64,000 nt of DNA. Origin: Paraburkholderia sp. BL21I4N1 (lineage in GTDB: Bacteria > Pseudomonadota > Gammaproteobacteria > Burkholderiales > Burkholderiaceae). Location of the stretch: positions 105,877 to 169,876 of the forward strand of contig NZ_PVEN01000017.1 in assembly GCF_002973525.1 (NCBI RefSeq), written 5' to 3'. The notes below the pieces were generated by a model that saw only the letters and a list, made by a program, of their open reading frames with translations, ran no database searches and was not told where the DNA came from. Of this stretch, positions 51,307 to 59,691 are shown one piece after another. How positions within the stretch are numbered: position 1 is the first letter of the stretch; every line of letters starts with the position of its first letter. The position numbers were made by a program, and so were the translations under genes.

Positions 51307-52800
51307 TCAGAAGTCGCTATCGAGGCCGTCTTGAACCTGCTCGGCGGCGCGCAACACGGCGCGTGCCTTGTTCTCGGTCTCTTGCCATTCGGACTCGGGC
51401 ACCGAATCCGCGACGACACCCGCTGCCGCCTGCACATACAGATTGCCGTTCGCGATCACGCCGGTGCGGATCGTGATGGCGAGATCCATTTCGCCAGTGA
51501 ACGACAGGTAACCGACCGCACCGCCGTACAGCCCGCGTTTGACGGGCTCCAGTTCGTCGATCAGTTCCATGGCGCGCACCTTCGGCGCCCCCGACAGCGT
51601 GCCGGCCGGGAAAGTGGCGCGCAATACGTCGAAATTGGTGGTGCCGGGCTTCAGCTTGCCTTCCACCGAGCTCACGATGTGCTGCACGTGCGAGTACTTC
51701 TCGATCACCATCTTGTCGGTCACGACCACCGAGCCGATCTGCGCGATGCGGCCCACGTCGTTACGCGCGAGGTCGATCAGCATGACGTGCTCGGCGACTT
51801 CCTTCGGGTCGTTCAGCAATTCGGTGGCGAGTTCGGCGTCGCGTTCCGGCGTGTTGCCGCGCGGACGCGTGCCGGCGAGCGGCCGGATCGTGACGATACG
51901 GTCTTCGCCGCGCTTTTCCTGGCGCACCAGAATTTCGGGCGACGCCCCCACCACGTGGAAGTCGCCGAAGTTGTAGTAATACATATACGGCGACGGATTC
52001 AGCGAGCGCAGCGCGCGATACAACGAGAGCGGATTGTCGCGGAACGGCTTGGTCAGGCGTTGGCCGACCTGTACTTGCATCAGTTCGCCGGCGGCGATGT
52101 ATTCCTTCGCCTTGCGCACGGCGGTGAGGTAATCGTCTTTGGCGAATTCGCGGTAGGTCTCGGTGCGCACGCTGGCCGACGTGACCGGCGGCTGAACGGT
52201 CGTGCGCAAACGCTGACGCAATTCACGCAGACGCTGCTTGGCCTTGGTGTAAGCCTCGGGCTGCGTCGGATCGGCGTAGACCACCAGATAGAGTTTGCCC
52301 GCGAGGTTGTCGATCACCGCGACTTCTTCGGTCAGCAGCAACTGGATATCGGGCAGATTCAGGTCGTCCGGCGGCGCGGTGTGCGCGAGCTTTTTCTCGA
52401 TGTAACGCACGGCGTCGTAACCGAAATAACCAGCCAGACCGCCCGCGAAACGCGGTAGCCCAGGGCGTTGCGCCACTTTGAAACGCGCCTGGAATTGCTG
52501 GATGAACTCGAGCGGATCGCCTTCGTGCGTTTCGACGACCTTGCCGTCGCGCACGATTTCGGAGATACCGTTCCGAGTACGTAGCAGCGTCCGCGCCGGC
52601 AAGCCGATGAACGAATAGCGGCCGAAGCGTTCGCCACCCACCACCGATTCGAGCAGGAACGAGTTCGCGCCGTTGCGCTCGCTCTGCGCGAGCTTCAGAT
52701 ACAGCGAGAGCGGCGTTTCGAGGTCTGCGAGCGCTTCGGCGATCAGCGGAATGCGATTGAAACCCTCGTTGGCGAGGGACTGGAATTCGAGTTCGGTCAT
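51307..52800 (-). CDS. trpE: Anthranilate synthase component I
   Basis: A 497-residue chorismate-utilising enzyme. The N-terminal feedback region contains LLESVVGGERFGRYSFIG, which carries the conserved LLES motif that binds inhibitory tryptophan. The catalytic C-terminal domain contains GTRPRGNTPERDAELATELLNDPKEVAEHVMLIDLARNDVGR and FPAGTLSGAPKVRAMELIDELE. First structural gene of trpEGDC. A leader peptide and terminator-like hairpin lie 200-350 bp upstream. trpA, trpB and trpF are not in this window. Confidence 0.95.
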   Translation of the reverse strand: MTELEFQSLANEGFNRIPLIAEALADLETPLSLYLKLAQSERNGANSFLLESVVGGERFGRYSFIGLPARTLLRTRNGISEIVRDGKVVETHEGDPLEFIQQFQARFKVAQRPGLPRFAGGLAGYFGYDAVRYIEKKLAHTAPPDDLNLPDIQLLLTEEVAVIDNLAGKLYLVVYADPTQPEAYTKAKQRLRELRQRLRTTVQPPVTSASVRTETYREFAKDDYLTAVRKAKEYIAAGELMQVQVGQRLTKPFRDNPLSLYRALRSLNPSPYMYYYNFGDFHVVGASPEILVRQEKRGEDRIVTIRPLAGTRPRGNTPERDAELATELLNDPKEVAEHVMLIDLARNDVGRIAQIGSVVVTDKMVIEKYSHVQHIVSSVEGKLKPGTTNFDVLRATFPAGTLSGAPKVRAMELIDELEPVKRGLYGGAVGYLSFTGEMDLAITIRTGVIANGNLYVQAAAGVVADSVPESEWQETENKARAVLRAAEQVQDGLDSDF

Positions 52801-53084
52801 GTTCCGATCCTGTACGGTGATCCGGCGGCAGCATGCGTCGGACAAAGCGGGGCGTTGCGCGGCCGGTCAGGGCGTTCGTTCGACAGTTTCGACACGATGA
52901 TGATACCGACCGGCGCGAGTTTCCCATCGACGCGTGCAAGCAGTGTCGGCGCAAGACGGTACTTTGTGGGTACACGCAGGCCGAATCAACCGATGCAGCG
53001 AAACCAAACAATGGAAAAAACGCGTGAGCGCAGCGAAGCAAAAAACGGTTGCCGAAGACGAGCTTCAGCGTACCTCAGGCGAGG
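52801..53084 (-). other. trpL: trpE untranslated leader downstream of the trp leader peptide
   Basis: This 284-bp stretch between the leader peptide stop and trpE holds no gene. It includes the terminator-like hairpin at 53046-53076 and a second T6 tract on the minus strand near 53015-53020, preceded by a short GCG/CGC pair. The long distance from the hairpin to trpE leaves room for further RNA structure. Confidence 0.5.
53040..53076 (-). terminator. Candidate trp attenuator hairpin
   Basis: On the minus strand GCTGAAG (53069-53063) pairs with CTTCGGC (53057-53051) around CTCGT, with one G-T pair. An outer GGT/ACC pair can extend it across small bulges. A single G and then six T residues (53045-53040) follow. 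It begins 16 bases after the leader peptide stop, the usual position of an attenuator. It may be a terminator in excess tryptophan. Confidence 0.65.
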
Positions 53085-53159
53085 TTAGCGCGACCAGCGA
53101 CGCCAGGGCCAAGCTCCCCGGTCGATGCTAATCAGACTCCGTTTTTTGTTCAGAAACAT
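53085..53159 (-). CDS. trpL: trp operon leader peptide
   Basis: A 24-codon open frame, starting ATG TTT CTG at 53159 and ending TAA at 53085. Three Trp codons are clustered near the end (WPWRRW, residues 17-22), a composition very unlikely by chance. It lies upstream of trpE in the same direction and is followed by a terminator-like hairpin, the standard arrangement of ribosome-mediated attenuation. No strong Shine-Dalgarno is visible, only GAAAAG about 16 bases upstream. It starts 17 bp after the gph stop. It is too short for routine gene calling. Confidence 0.8.
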   Translation of the reverse strand: MFLNKKRSLISIDRGAWPWRRWSR

Positions 53160-53175
53160 GAGAATGGTGGACTTT

Positions 53176-53904
53176 TCAGGTCGTTGATTGGTGCGCTGCG
53201 ATCGCCTTGGCGGCGTCGAGCAGCGAGGCAACTATACCATCGGATTTTATTTCTTGTATAGCGCGACCATGGTTGTAGCCGTAGGGTACGGTCAACGTTG
53301 CCATGCCCGCCGCACGGCCGGCCAGCGCGTCGTTTTCCGAATCGCCGATCGCCACCGTGGCTTGCGGCTCGACGCCTAACTGTGCCGCGGCGGTCAGCAT
53401 GGGCAGCGGGTCGGGCTTCTTTTTCGCGAGGCTGTCGCCGCCTAGCACGACGCTGAAATATTGGGCGAGCCCGTATTGCTGCAACAGCTCGACTGCGAAC
53501 CGGTGCGGCTTGTTGGTCACGCAGGCGAGTTTGATGCCGGCCTCGCGCATGGCGCTCAGGCCGGCTTCCACGTCGGGATAGAGCCGCGTGTGCATGCCGT
53601 TGATCTTTGCGTACTCTTCCTGATAGATCGCGAGCGCTTCGTCGAAACGGTCTTGCGCATGCTCCGTTTCGTAACGCTGCGCCAGCACGCTGCGGATCAG
53701 ATGCTCCGAACCCTTGCCGACATAACCGACCACTTCCTCACGCGAGGTTTCCGTCGCGTCGAGTTGCGCGAGCATGCCGTTCAGACCGGCGGTGAAATCG
53801 TCGGCGGTATCGACCATCGTGCCGTCGAGGTCGATGATCGCGGCCCGCAGGCGCGGACCGGTGAATGTCGGCGTTGGGAAAGGGACGTGAAGCGGTGCGG
53901 TCAT
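53176..53904 (-). CDS. gph: Phosphoglycolate phosphatase
   Basis: A 242-residue HAD phosphatase with nucleophile motif AAIIDLDGTMVDTADDF, motif II LACVTNKPHRFAVELL, and acidic motif TVAIGDSENDALAGRAAGM. It removes phosphoglycolate, for example from DNA repair. The last 20 codons are unusually AT-rich with three ATA Ile codons (AIQEIKSDGIV), rare in this genome. This coincides with a promoter-like sequence for the downstream trp leader. It is 14 bp after rpe. Confidence 0.92.
   Translation of the reverse strand: MTAPLHVPFPTPTFTGPRLRAAIIDLDGTMVDTADDFTAGLNGMLAQLDATETSREEVVGYVGKGSEHLIRSVLAQRYETEHAQDRFDEALAIYQEEYAKINGMHTRLYPDVEAGLSAMREAGIKLACVTNKPHRFAVELLQQYGLAQYFSVVLGGDSLAKKKPDPLPMLTAAAQLGVEPQATVAIGDSENDALAGRAAGMATLTVPYGYNHGRAIQEIKSDGIVASLLDAAKAIAAHQSTT
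53231..53260 (-). promoter_or_regulatory. Candidate trp promoter embedded in the 3' end of gph
   Basis: On the minus strand TATACA (53260-53255), an 18-bp AT-rich spacer and TATAGT (53236-53231) form a good sigma-70 promoter. Transcription would start near 53224, about 65 bases before the leader peptide ATG. It lies inside the gph coding region and explains the rare ATA and AAA codons there. Confidence 0.6.
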
Positions 53905-53918
53905 AGGTCGTGCCGGTT

Positions 53919-54602
53919 TCAGTGCTGGATATTGGCGAGCGCCGCGCGCATCTTTTCGATCACGACCTTGTGATCCGGCTGGCCAAAGATTGCCGAGCCG
54001 GCTACGAACGTGTCCGCGCCGGCCGCTGCGATTTCGGCGATGTTGTCGACCTTCACGCCGCCATCCACTTCCAGATGAATCTCGCGGCCGGTGCGCTCCT
54101 TGTACGCGTTGATACGCGCGCGCGCTTCGCGCAGCTTGTTGAGCGCTTCCGGAATGAACGACTGACCGCCGAAGCCCGGATTCACCGACATGATCAGCAC
54201 GAGGTCGACTTTGTCCATGACGTGATCGAGGTAATTCAGCGACGTAGCCGGATTGAACACCAGGCCGGCCTTGCAGCCGTGGTCGCGAATCAGCGACAGC
54301 GTGCGGTCGATATGGTCCGAGCCTTCAGGATGAAAGCTGATCAGATTCGCGCCGGCCTTGGCGAAATCCGGCACGATCCGGTCGACCGGACGCACCATCA
54401 GATGCACGTCGATCGGCACGTCCACGTGCGGGCGGATCGCCTCGCACACGAGCGGCCCGATGGTCAGGTTCGGCACGTAATGGTTGTCCATCACGTCGAA
54501 GTGAATCCAGTCGGCGCCGGCGGCGACGACGTTGCGCACTTCCTCTCCCAGACGGGCGAAGTCGGCGGACAGAATGCTGGGGGCAATGCGGAATTGCGTC
54601 AT
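53919..54602 (-). CDS. rpe: Ribulose-phosphate 3-epimerase
   Basis: A 227-residue TIM-barrel epimerase of the pentose phosphate cycle. It has RIAPSILSADFARLGEEVRNVVAAGADWIHFDVMDNHYVPNLTIGP, LVLIMSVNPGFGGQSFIPEAL, and the C-terminal LEVDGGVKVDNIAEIAAAGADTFVAGSAIFG. It is followed by gph and then the trp genes, a conserved rpe-gph-trpE order in betaproteobacteria and pseudomonads. Confidence 0.95.
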   Translation of the reverse strand: MTQFRIAPSILSADFARLGEEVRNVVAAGADWIHFDVMDNHYVPNLTIGPLVCEAIRPHVDVPIDVHLMVRPVDRIVPDFAKAGANLISFHPEGSDHIDRTLSLIRDHGCKAGLVFNPATSLNYLDHVMDKVDLVLIMSVNPGFGGQSFIPEALNKLREARARINAYKERTGREIHLEVDGGVKVDNIAEIAAAGADTFVAGSAIFGQPDHKVVIEKMRAALANIQH

Positions 54603-54879
54603 GGCGGGGAAGGATGCAAGCGGGAAAGCATCATTTTACCGTTTTGTGCGGTTGGGAACCGGCTCGCGGACGGCGCGCGTCACTTTCGCGATGCACGCCG
54701 TGAAGATGACAAAACGTCTGAGCGGCCCTTGGCCAGAGGGATTTGTCCGGTTGCGGGCCTGACGCGCATCAAGCAGAATGCCAATCCATGAGCACCGCAT
54801 CACCGGTGCGCCCGCAAACCATTGGCATGCGGGCTTTCCCGCGATTTTTCACAGCCCGTTTCACCAGATCGGAATCAGG

Positions 54880-55254
54880 ATGAGCCAGTACGAATTCAGC
54901 GTCTCGGCGCAGGTGCAATTTCTGCCCGAAGAGTCGGACCCGGAGCGCCGCCAGTATGCGTTCGCATACACGCTGACCATCCGCAATACTGGCCAGGTGC
55001 CGGCGCAATTAATTGCGCGGCATTGGGTGATTACCGACAGCGACAATAGCGAGCAGGAAGTGAAAGGGCTGGGCGTGGTCGGCCATCAGCCGCTGCTCAA
55101 ACCAGGCGAGCACTTCGAATATACGAGTTGGGCGGTGATCGGCACGCCGGTCGGCACCATGCGCGGCGAATATTTTTGTGTGGCGGAAGACGGCGAGCGT
55201 TTCGAAGCGCCGGTACCGGAATTCATCCTGCGCATGCCGCGTACTTTGCATTGA
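54880..55254 (+). CDS. apaG: ApaG (Co2+/Mg2+ efflux-associated) protein
   Basis: A 124-residue ApaG domain, a fibronectin III-like fold. It starts MSQYEFSVSAQVQFLPEESDPERRQYAFAYTLTIRNTG and contains the family signatures ARHWVITDSDN, EVKGLGVVGHQP and YTSWAVIGTPVGTMRGEYFC. The function is unclear, historically linked to cobalt resistance. ATG 54880 is the family start; the in-frame reading 34 codons longer is not supported. It is divergent from rpe. Confidence 0.94.
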   Translation: MSQYEFSVSAQVQFLPEESDPERRQYAFAYTLTIRNTGQVPAQLIARHWVITDSDNSEQEVKGLGVVGHQPLLKPGEHFEYTSWAVIGTPVGTMRGEYFCVAEDGERFEAPVPEFILRMPRTLH

Positions 55255-55336
55255 ACCGAGGCCGCTGACGGCGGTCTCTTAAACACTCCGACGCGCTCGG
55301 GCTTTTACTACGCAGCAGGTTTTTTACGCAGCAGGT

Positions 55337-55507
55337 CTACTGCGGGTTTTGTGGGTTTTGCTGTTTATGCTGTTCGGTCGAGTGGGCGCGTGTGATTTTC
55401 TTCTTGCCGGACGACGTCCACACCACGATAAAAACCAGCAGGAAAAGCGCGAGGAGCGACTCCAGCGCGAAGATGAGCATTGGGTATTCGTCGAACAGAT
55501 CAGACAT
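55337..55507 (-). CDS. Small single-helix membrane protein
   Basis: A 56-residue protein with one membrane helix (MLIFALESLLALFLLVFIVVW) and a polar, Gln/Asn-rich tail ending NPQNPQ. The family is unknown to me. It could start at 55507 (MSDLFDEYP) or four codons earlier, where GGAAACC follows a TGATGG. It is divergent from mltA with 28 bp between start codons. The coding frame uses host-like codons, which supports it, but the evidence is modest. Confidence 0.55.
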   Translation of the reverse strand: MSDLFDEYPMLIFALESLLALFLLVFIVVWTSSGKKKITRAHSTEQHKQQNPQNPQ

Positions 55508-55535
55508 GGCGGTTTCCATCAAGAACGAACATTGT

Positions 55536-56660
55536 ATGCGGTTTGTCCGCACGGCCGGAGCATGGCTCGGCGCGCTTTCGGTTGCGGTGATGCTGGCGTC
55601 CTGCGGAGGCGGCGGCGCGGTCCGGCCTTCGGTGTCACCGCCCACCGGTGCCGCGATCATACCCGGACAGATTGCCGCGACTCGGCTCACGGCGGTTGCG
55701 TGGCAACAGGTACCGGGTTGGCAGGACGACTCGCTGATCGGCGCGACTGCCGCGCTGCGGCAAAATTGCGTGAGACTGGCGCGTCAGCCGAATTGGGCGC
55801 GCGCATGTGCCGCGGCCTCACAAATCGACGATCTCGACGTCACCGGCGCGCGGGCCTTTTTCGAGGCCTATTTCACGCCGTTCCAGCTAGCGAATAACGA
55901 CGGCACGCTCGACGGCCTCGTCACCGGTTACTACGAGCCTTTGCTGCGTGGTTCGCGCACGCGTCACGGCGTGTATCAGACCGCGTTGTATCGCTGGCCG
56001 TCCGGCTATCGCGCGGGCGCGCCGCTGCCGGTGCGCGCGCAGCTCGAACGCGCGGGCGTGCTTAACGGCAATGAACTGGTCTGGGTCGACGATCCGATCG
56101 AAGCGTTCTTCCTGCAGGTTCAAGGCTCCGGCCGGATCGTGATGGAAGACGGCAGCGTGATGCGACTCGGTTTTGGCGGCACGAACAATCAGCCGTACAA
56201 GTCGATTGGACGCTGGTTGCTGGATCGTAACGAACTCACGCCGGCGCAGGCAACCATGCAAGGTATCAAGGCGTGGGCGCGCGCGAATCCGACCCGCGTC
56301 GATGCGCTGCTGGATACGAACCCGCGCTTTGTGTTCTTCCGCGAAATGCCTTCCGGCGAAGGTGTGCCGGGCGGCGGGGCGGATGGTCCGATCGGCGCAC
56401 TCGGTGTGCCTTTGACGCCGGAGCGTTCGATCGCGGTCGACCCGTCCTCGATTCCGCTGGGCACGCCGGTTTTTTTGCAGACCACACGCCCGCTGACCAA
56501 CTCGCCGATGAATCGCCTCGTCTTCGCACAAGACACCGGCTCCGCGATCAAGGGCGGGGTACGCGCGGATTACTTCTGGGGTCTCGGCGATGACGCCGGC
56601 GACCTGGCCGGGAAGATGAAGCAGGGTGGCCGGATGTGGTTGTTGTTGCCGAATTCGTGA
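55536..56660 (+). CDS. mltA: Membrane-bound lytic murein transglycosylase A
   Basis: A 374-residue lipoprotein. Signal LSVAVMLASC with Cys23 as lipidation site. The MltA domain begins LDGLVTGYYEPLLRGSRTRHGVYQTALYRWP and the 3D domain follows (YFWGLGDDAGDLAGKMKQGGRMWLLLP), whose Asp cluster is catalytic. It cleaves the MurNAc-GlcNAc bond of peptidoglycan. ATG 55536 gives the lipobox at the right distance; an in-frame ATG at 55506 would add 10 residues and overlap the divergent small gene. Confidence 0.92.
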   Translation: MRFVRTAGAWLGALSVAVMLASCGGGGAVRPSVSPPTGAAIIPGQIAATRLTAVAWQQVPGWQDDSLIGATAALRQNCVRLARQPNWARACAAASQIDDLDVTGARAFFEAYFTPFQLANNDGTLDGLVTGYYEPLLRGSRTRHGVYQTALYRWPSGYRAGAPLPVRAQLERAGVLNGNELVWVDDPIEAFFLQVQGSGRIVMEDGSVMRLGFGGTNNQPYKSIGRWLLDRNELTPAQATMQGIKAWARANPTRVDALLDTNPRFVFFREMPSGEGVPGGGADGPIGALGVPLTPERSIAVDPSSIPLGTPVFLQTTRPLTNSPMNRLVFAQDTGSAIKGGVRADYFWGLGDDAGDLAGKMKQGGRMWLLLPNS

Positions 56661-56840
56661 GGGTGAGGCTGGGGCTTGAGGGCTTCGGCTGTCGGTGATT
56701 TCGGCCTTTGGCGATCTTCGGCTTTCGGCAGGCTTGGGTTGCGGGTGAAGCGGCGGATTTCGTTTTGAAAACCGCCGTCTTCAACAGCCGCTTTCGCTGC
56801 TTTAGCCGCTTTTCATCAGATGCAGTCCTTCCTCAACGCA

Positions 56841-58145
56841 TCAAAGCCCGGACTTGCGCTTGTCCACCACGCGCCGCGCTTTGCCCACCGAACGTTCAAT
56901 CCCGTTCACCGCCAGCACATTCACTACGGCACTCACGCCGATCAATGCCTTGATGTCGTAAGTCAATGCCTGCTTTGCCGTGGTCAACGCGGCAGTATCC
57001 GGCGCCGTCTCGGGGCAAGGTTCGACGTTCAGCGTCAACACGTCGAGCGGCCCTTCCTTGGTCAGCACGATCTGATAGTGCGGCGCGAGCGCATGCTGCT
57101 TGAGCAGAAGCTCTTCGATTTGCGTCGGGAAAACGTTCACGCCGCGCACAATCATCATGTCGTCCGAACGACCCGTGATCTTCTCCATGCGGCGCATGGT
57201 GCGAGCTGTGCCTGGCAGGAGTCGAGTCAAATCGCGTGTCCGATAGCGGACGATAGGCAGCGCTTCCTTGGTCAACGACGTGAACACCAGTTCGCCGAGT
57301 TCACCGTCGGGCAGCACTTCGCCGGTTTCGGGATCGATGATCTCGGGGTAGAAATAATCTTCCCAGATGGTCGGGCCGTCTTTCGTTTCCACACATTCCG
57401 ATGCCACGCCCGGCCCCATCACTTCGGACAGGCCGTAAATGTCGACCGCGTCGATGCCCATGCGTTTTTCAATGGCCTGACGCATGTCGTTGGTCCACGG
57501 TTCCGCGCCGAAGATGCCGAGGCGCAGCGAGCAGGCGGCCGGGTCGATGCCTTGACGCTCGAGTTCATCCGCGATCGAGAGCATGTAGCTCGGCGTCACC
57601 ATGATGATGTCCGGCCGGAAATCCTGAATCAGCTGGACCTGTTTTTCGGTCTGACCGCCGCCGAACGGAATCACGGTGAGCCCCGCGCGTTCCGCACCGT
57701 AGTGAGCGCCGAGGCCGCCGGTAAAGAGACCGTAGCCATAGCTCACATGAACCTTGTCGCCGCGCCGCGCGCCGGCCGCACGGATGGAACGCGCGACAAG
57801 GTTCGCCCACGTGTCGATGTCGCGTGCGGTGTAGCCCACCACGGTCGGCTTGCCGGTCGTACCGGACGACGCGTGAATCCGCGAGATCTGTTCCTGCGGC
57901 ACGGCGAACATGCCGAAGGGATAGCTGTCGCGCAGATCCTTCTTGGTCGTGAAGGGAAAGCGCGCCAGATCCGCGAGGGTTTTCACTTCGCTGGGATGCA
58001 CACCGGCTTCGTCGAACTTGCGACGATAGACCGGTGAATTTTCATAGGCGTGGTTCAACGACCATTTGAGCCGTTCAAGTTGAAGCGCGGCTAGTTCGTC
58101 GCGGCTGGCGGTCTCGATGGGATCGAGCGGAAGGGCGGTGGTCAT
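56841..58145 (-). CDS. paaK: Phenylacetate-CoA ligase
   Basis: A 434-residue AMP-forming ligase that activates phenylacetate, the entry step of the pathway. ATP/AMP motifs are RIHASSGTTGKPTVVGYT and GLSEVMGPGVASEC, with the C-terminal GRSDDMMIVRGVNVFPTQIEELLL. The start is MTTALPLDPIETASRDELAALQLERL, as in PaaK; the 57 codons upstream in frame are dropped. Downstream gene of the leftward cluster after paaI. Confidence 0.95.
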   Translation of the reverse strand: MTTALPLDPIETASRDELAALQLERLKWSLNHAYENSPVYRRKFDEAGVHPSEVKTLADLARFPFTTKKDLRDSYPFGMFAVPQEQISRIHASSGTTGKPTVVGYTARDIDTWANLVARSIRAAGARRGDKVHVSYGYGLFTGGLGAHYGAERAGLTVIPFGGGQTEKQVQLIQDFRPDIIMVTPSYMLSIADELERQGIDPAACSLRLGIFGAEPWTNDMRQAIEKRMGIDAVDIYGLSEVMGPGVASECVETKDGPTIWEDYFYPEIIDPETGEVLPDGELGELVFTSLTKEALPIVRYRTRDLTRLLPGTARTMRRMEKITGRSDDMMIVRGVNVFPTQIEELLLKQHALAPHYQIVLTKEGPLDVLTLNVEPCPETAPDTAALTTAKQALTYDIKALIGVSAVVNVLAVNGIERSVGKARRVVDKRKSGL

Positions 58146-58360
58146 CGAATGTCTCCTTGCTGCCTCAATGCCTGGGTCTATGTACGGTGCGCTTGCGCGC
58201 AAAACTGGGGCGGGCTGATGTTGATGAATCTCGTGTTCGCTAGTTCTTCGACTAGTCGCCACTTTGTGCTGCGGAATTTGCCGCCTGATTACTACGGTTA
58301 CCACGACGACCGCCACGCTTTCGCGAGCGGTTCATCGCGACGTTTCCGTGCGTCCTTCGT

Positions 58361-58840
58361 TCAATCCCCTGCGGGAATCAGGTTGCCTTTAATCTGCGCC
58401 GATTTGCCGCGAAACATCGCAACGGTTTCTTCGGCGCGATTCGTGACACGAATGTCGTAAATGCCGGTGCGTCCGCTCAGTGTCTGTTCGACCGCTTCCG
58501 CCGTCAGCACGTCGCCGCCATGCACCGGACGCAGGAATTCGATCGAGCAACCAGCTGCCACCGTGTTGATGTTGTACGTATTGCAGGCGAACGCGAACGT
58601 GGAATCGGCAAGCGTGAAAATCAGGCCGCCGTGACAAATCTGGTGACCATTCAGAAAGTCTTCGCGCACAGCCATACGCAAACGTGCGTAGCCGGGGCGG
58701 ACTTCCAGTATGTCGAGGCCGAGCGCCTTGCTGCACGCGTCGTTTTCGTACATCGCGGCTGCGGTCGCGCGGGCGAGTTCGTCTGGCGTCATCTGGCTGG
58801 GTTGGCCGGGTTGGCTGGTGTGGCTGGTCTGTGCGGGCAT
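58361..58840 (-). CDS. paaI: Hydroxyphenylacetyl-CoA / phenylacetyl-CoA thioesterase
   Basis: A 159-residue hot-dog-fold thioesterase. The catalytic region is DFLNGHQICHGGLIFTLADSTFAFACNTYNINTVAAGCSIEFLRPV, typical of PaaI. It clears dead-end CoA thioesters and frees CoA when the pathway stalls. An N-terminal Ser/Gln/Pro-rich stretch (SHTSQPGQPSQ) precedes the domain. It is one base from paaG, so translation is coupled. Confidence 0.94.
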   Translation of the reverse strand: MPAQTSHTSQPGQPSQMTPDELARATAAAMYENDACSKALGLDILEVRPGYARLRMAVREDFLNGHQICHGGLIFTLADSTFAFACNTYNINTVAAGCSIEFLRPVHGGDVLTAEAVEQTLSGRTGIYDIRVTNRAEETVAMFRGKSAQIKGNLIPAGD

Positions 58841-58841
58841 C

Positions 58842-59633
58842 TCAGCGGCCCTCGAAACGTGGCGCACGCTTGTCGACGAAAGCCTGGACGCCTTCCGCGT
58901 AATCGTGGGAAGCGCCGAGCTCACGCTGCAGATCACGTTCGAGGTCGAGTTGCTGATCCAGGGTTTGCGTCGCACCTGCACGCATGGCGTGTTTGATCGC
59001 CGCGATCGCGCGCGTGGGTTGCTGCGCGAGTTGGCTCGCCAGTTTGGCAACGGTGCCGGCGAGTTCTGCGTCGTCGACCACTTGCCAGATCAATCCCCAG
59101 CTCTCGGCTTTTTCGGCGCCGAGTTTGTCGCCGGTAATGGCGAGTCCCATCGCGCGCGCCATACCGATGCGTTGCGGCAGGAACCAGGTGCCGCCTGAAT
59201 CAGGCACGAGGCCGATCTTCACGAACGCCTGGATGAAGCTCGCGGAGCGGGCTGCGAGCACGAGATCGCAGGCCAGTGCGAGGTTGGCGCCGGCGCCTGC
59301 GGCCGTGCCGTTCACTGCGGCGATCACGGGCATGGGCAGCGCTTGCAGGCGACGAATCAGCGGATTGAAATACGTGTCGATCAACTCGCCCAGATCGGTC
59401 ATTGCGCCTGGCGTGAAGTCGAGATCGGCAAGATCCTGACCGGCACAGAAGCCGCGGCCCGCACCGGTGAGCACGAGCGCGCGAGCCGTGGACGCTTCCA
59501 CCTGGTCGAGCGCGGCGCTCAATTCCTGATGCATTGCGCGCGTAAAGCTGTTCAGCTTGTCCGGGCGGTTCAGCGTAATGGTCGCTACACGGCTTGATGC
59601 ATCTATATCCAGGCGAATCGCTTCATACGACAT
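58842..59633 (-). CDS. paaG: 1,2-Epoxyphenylacetyl-CoA isomerase
   Basis: A 263-residue crotonase-fold isomerase that converts the ring epoxide to the oxepin in the pathway. The oxyanion-hole region is AAVNGTAAGAGANLALACDLVLA and the catalytic acidic residue is Asp in KIGLVPDSGGTWFLPQRIGMARA, where classical hydratases have Glu. Its place in the cluster supports PaaG rather than a general hydratase. ATG 59633 starts the domain. Confidence 0.92.
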   Translation of the reverse strand: MSYEAIRLDIDASSRVATITLNRPDKLNSFTRAMHQELSAALDQVEASTARALVLTGAGRGFCAGQDLADLDFTPGAMTDLGELIDTYFNPLIRRLQALPMPVIAAVNGTAAGAGANLALACDLVLAARSASFIQAFVKIGLVPDSGGTWFLPQRIGMARAMGLAITGDKLGAEKAESWGLIWQVVDDAELAGTVAKLASQLAQQPTRAIAAIKHAMRAGATQTLDQQLDLERDLQRELGASHDYAEGVQAFVDKRAPRFEGR

Positions 59634-59691
59634 TGGGTGTCTCCTCAAAGTCTCTTAGATCGATGGACGCTTTGACGTTTGTGCGCTTGTA

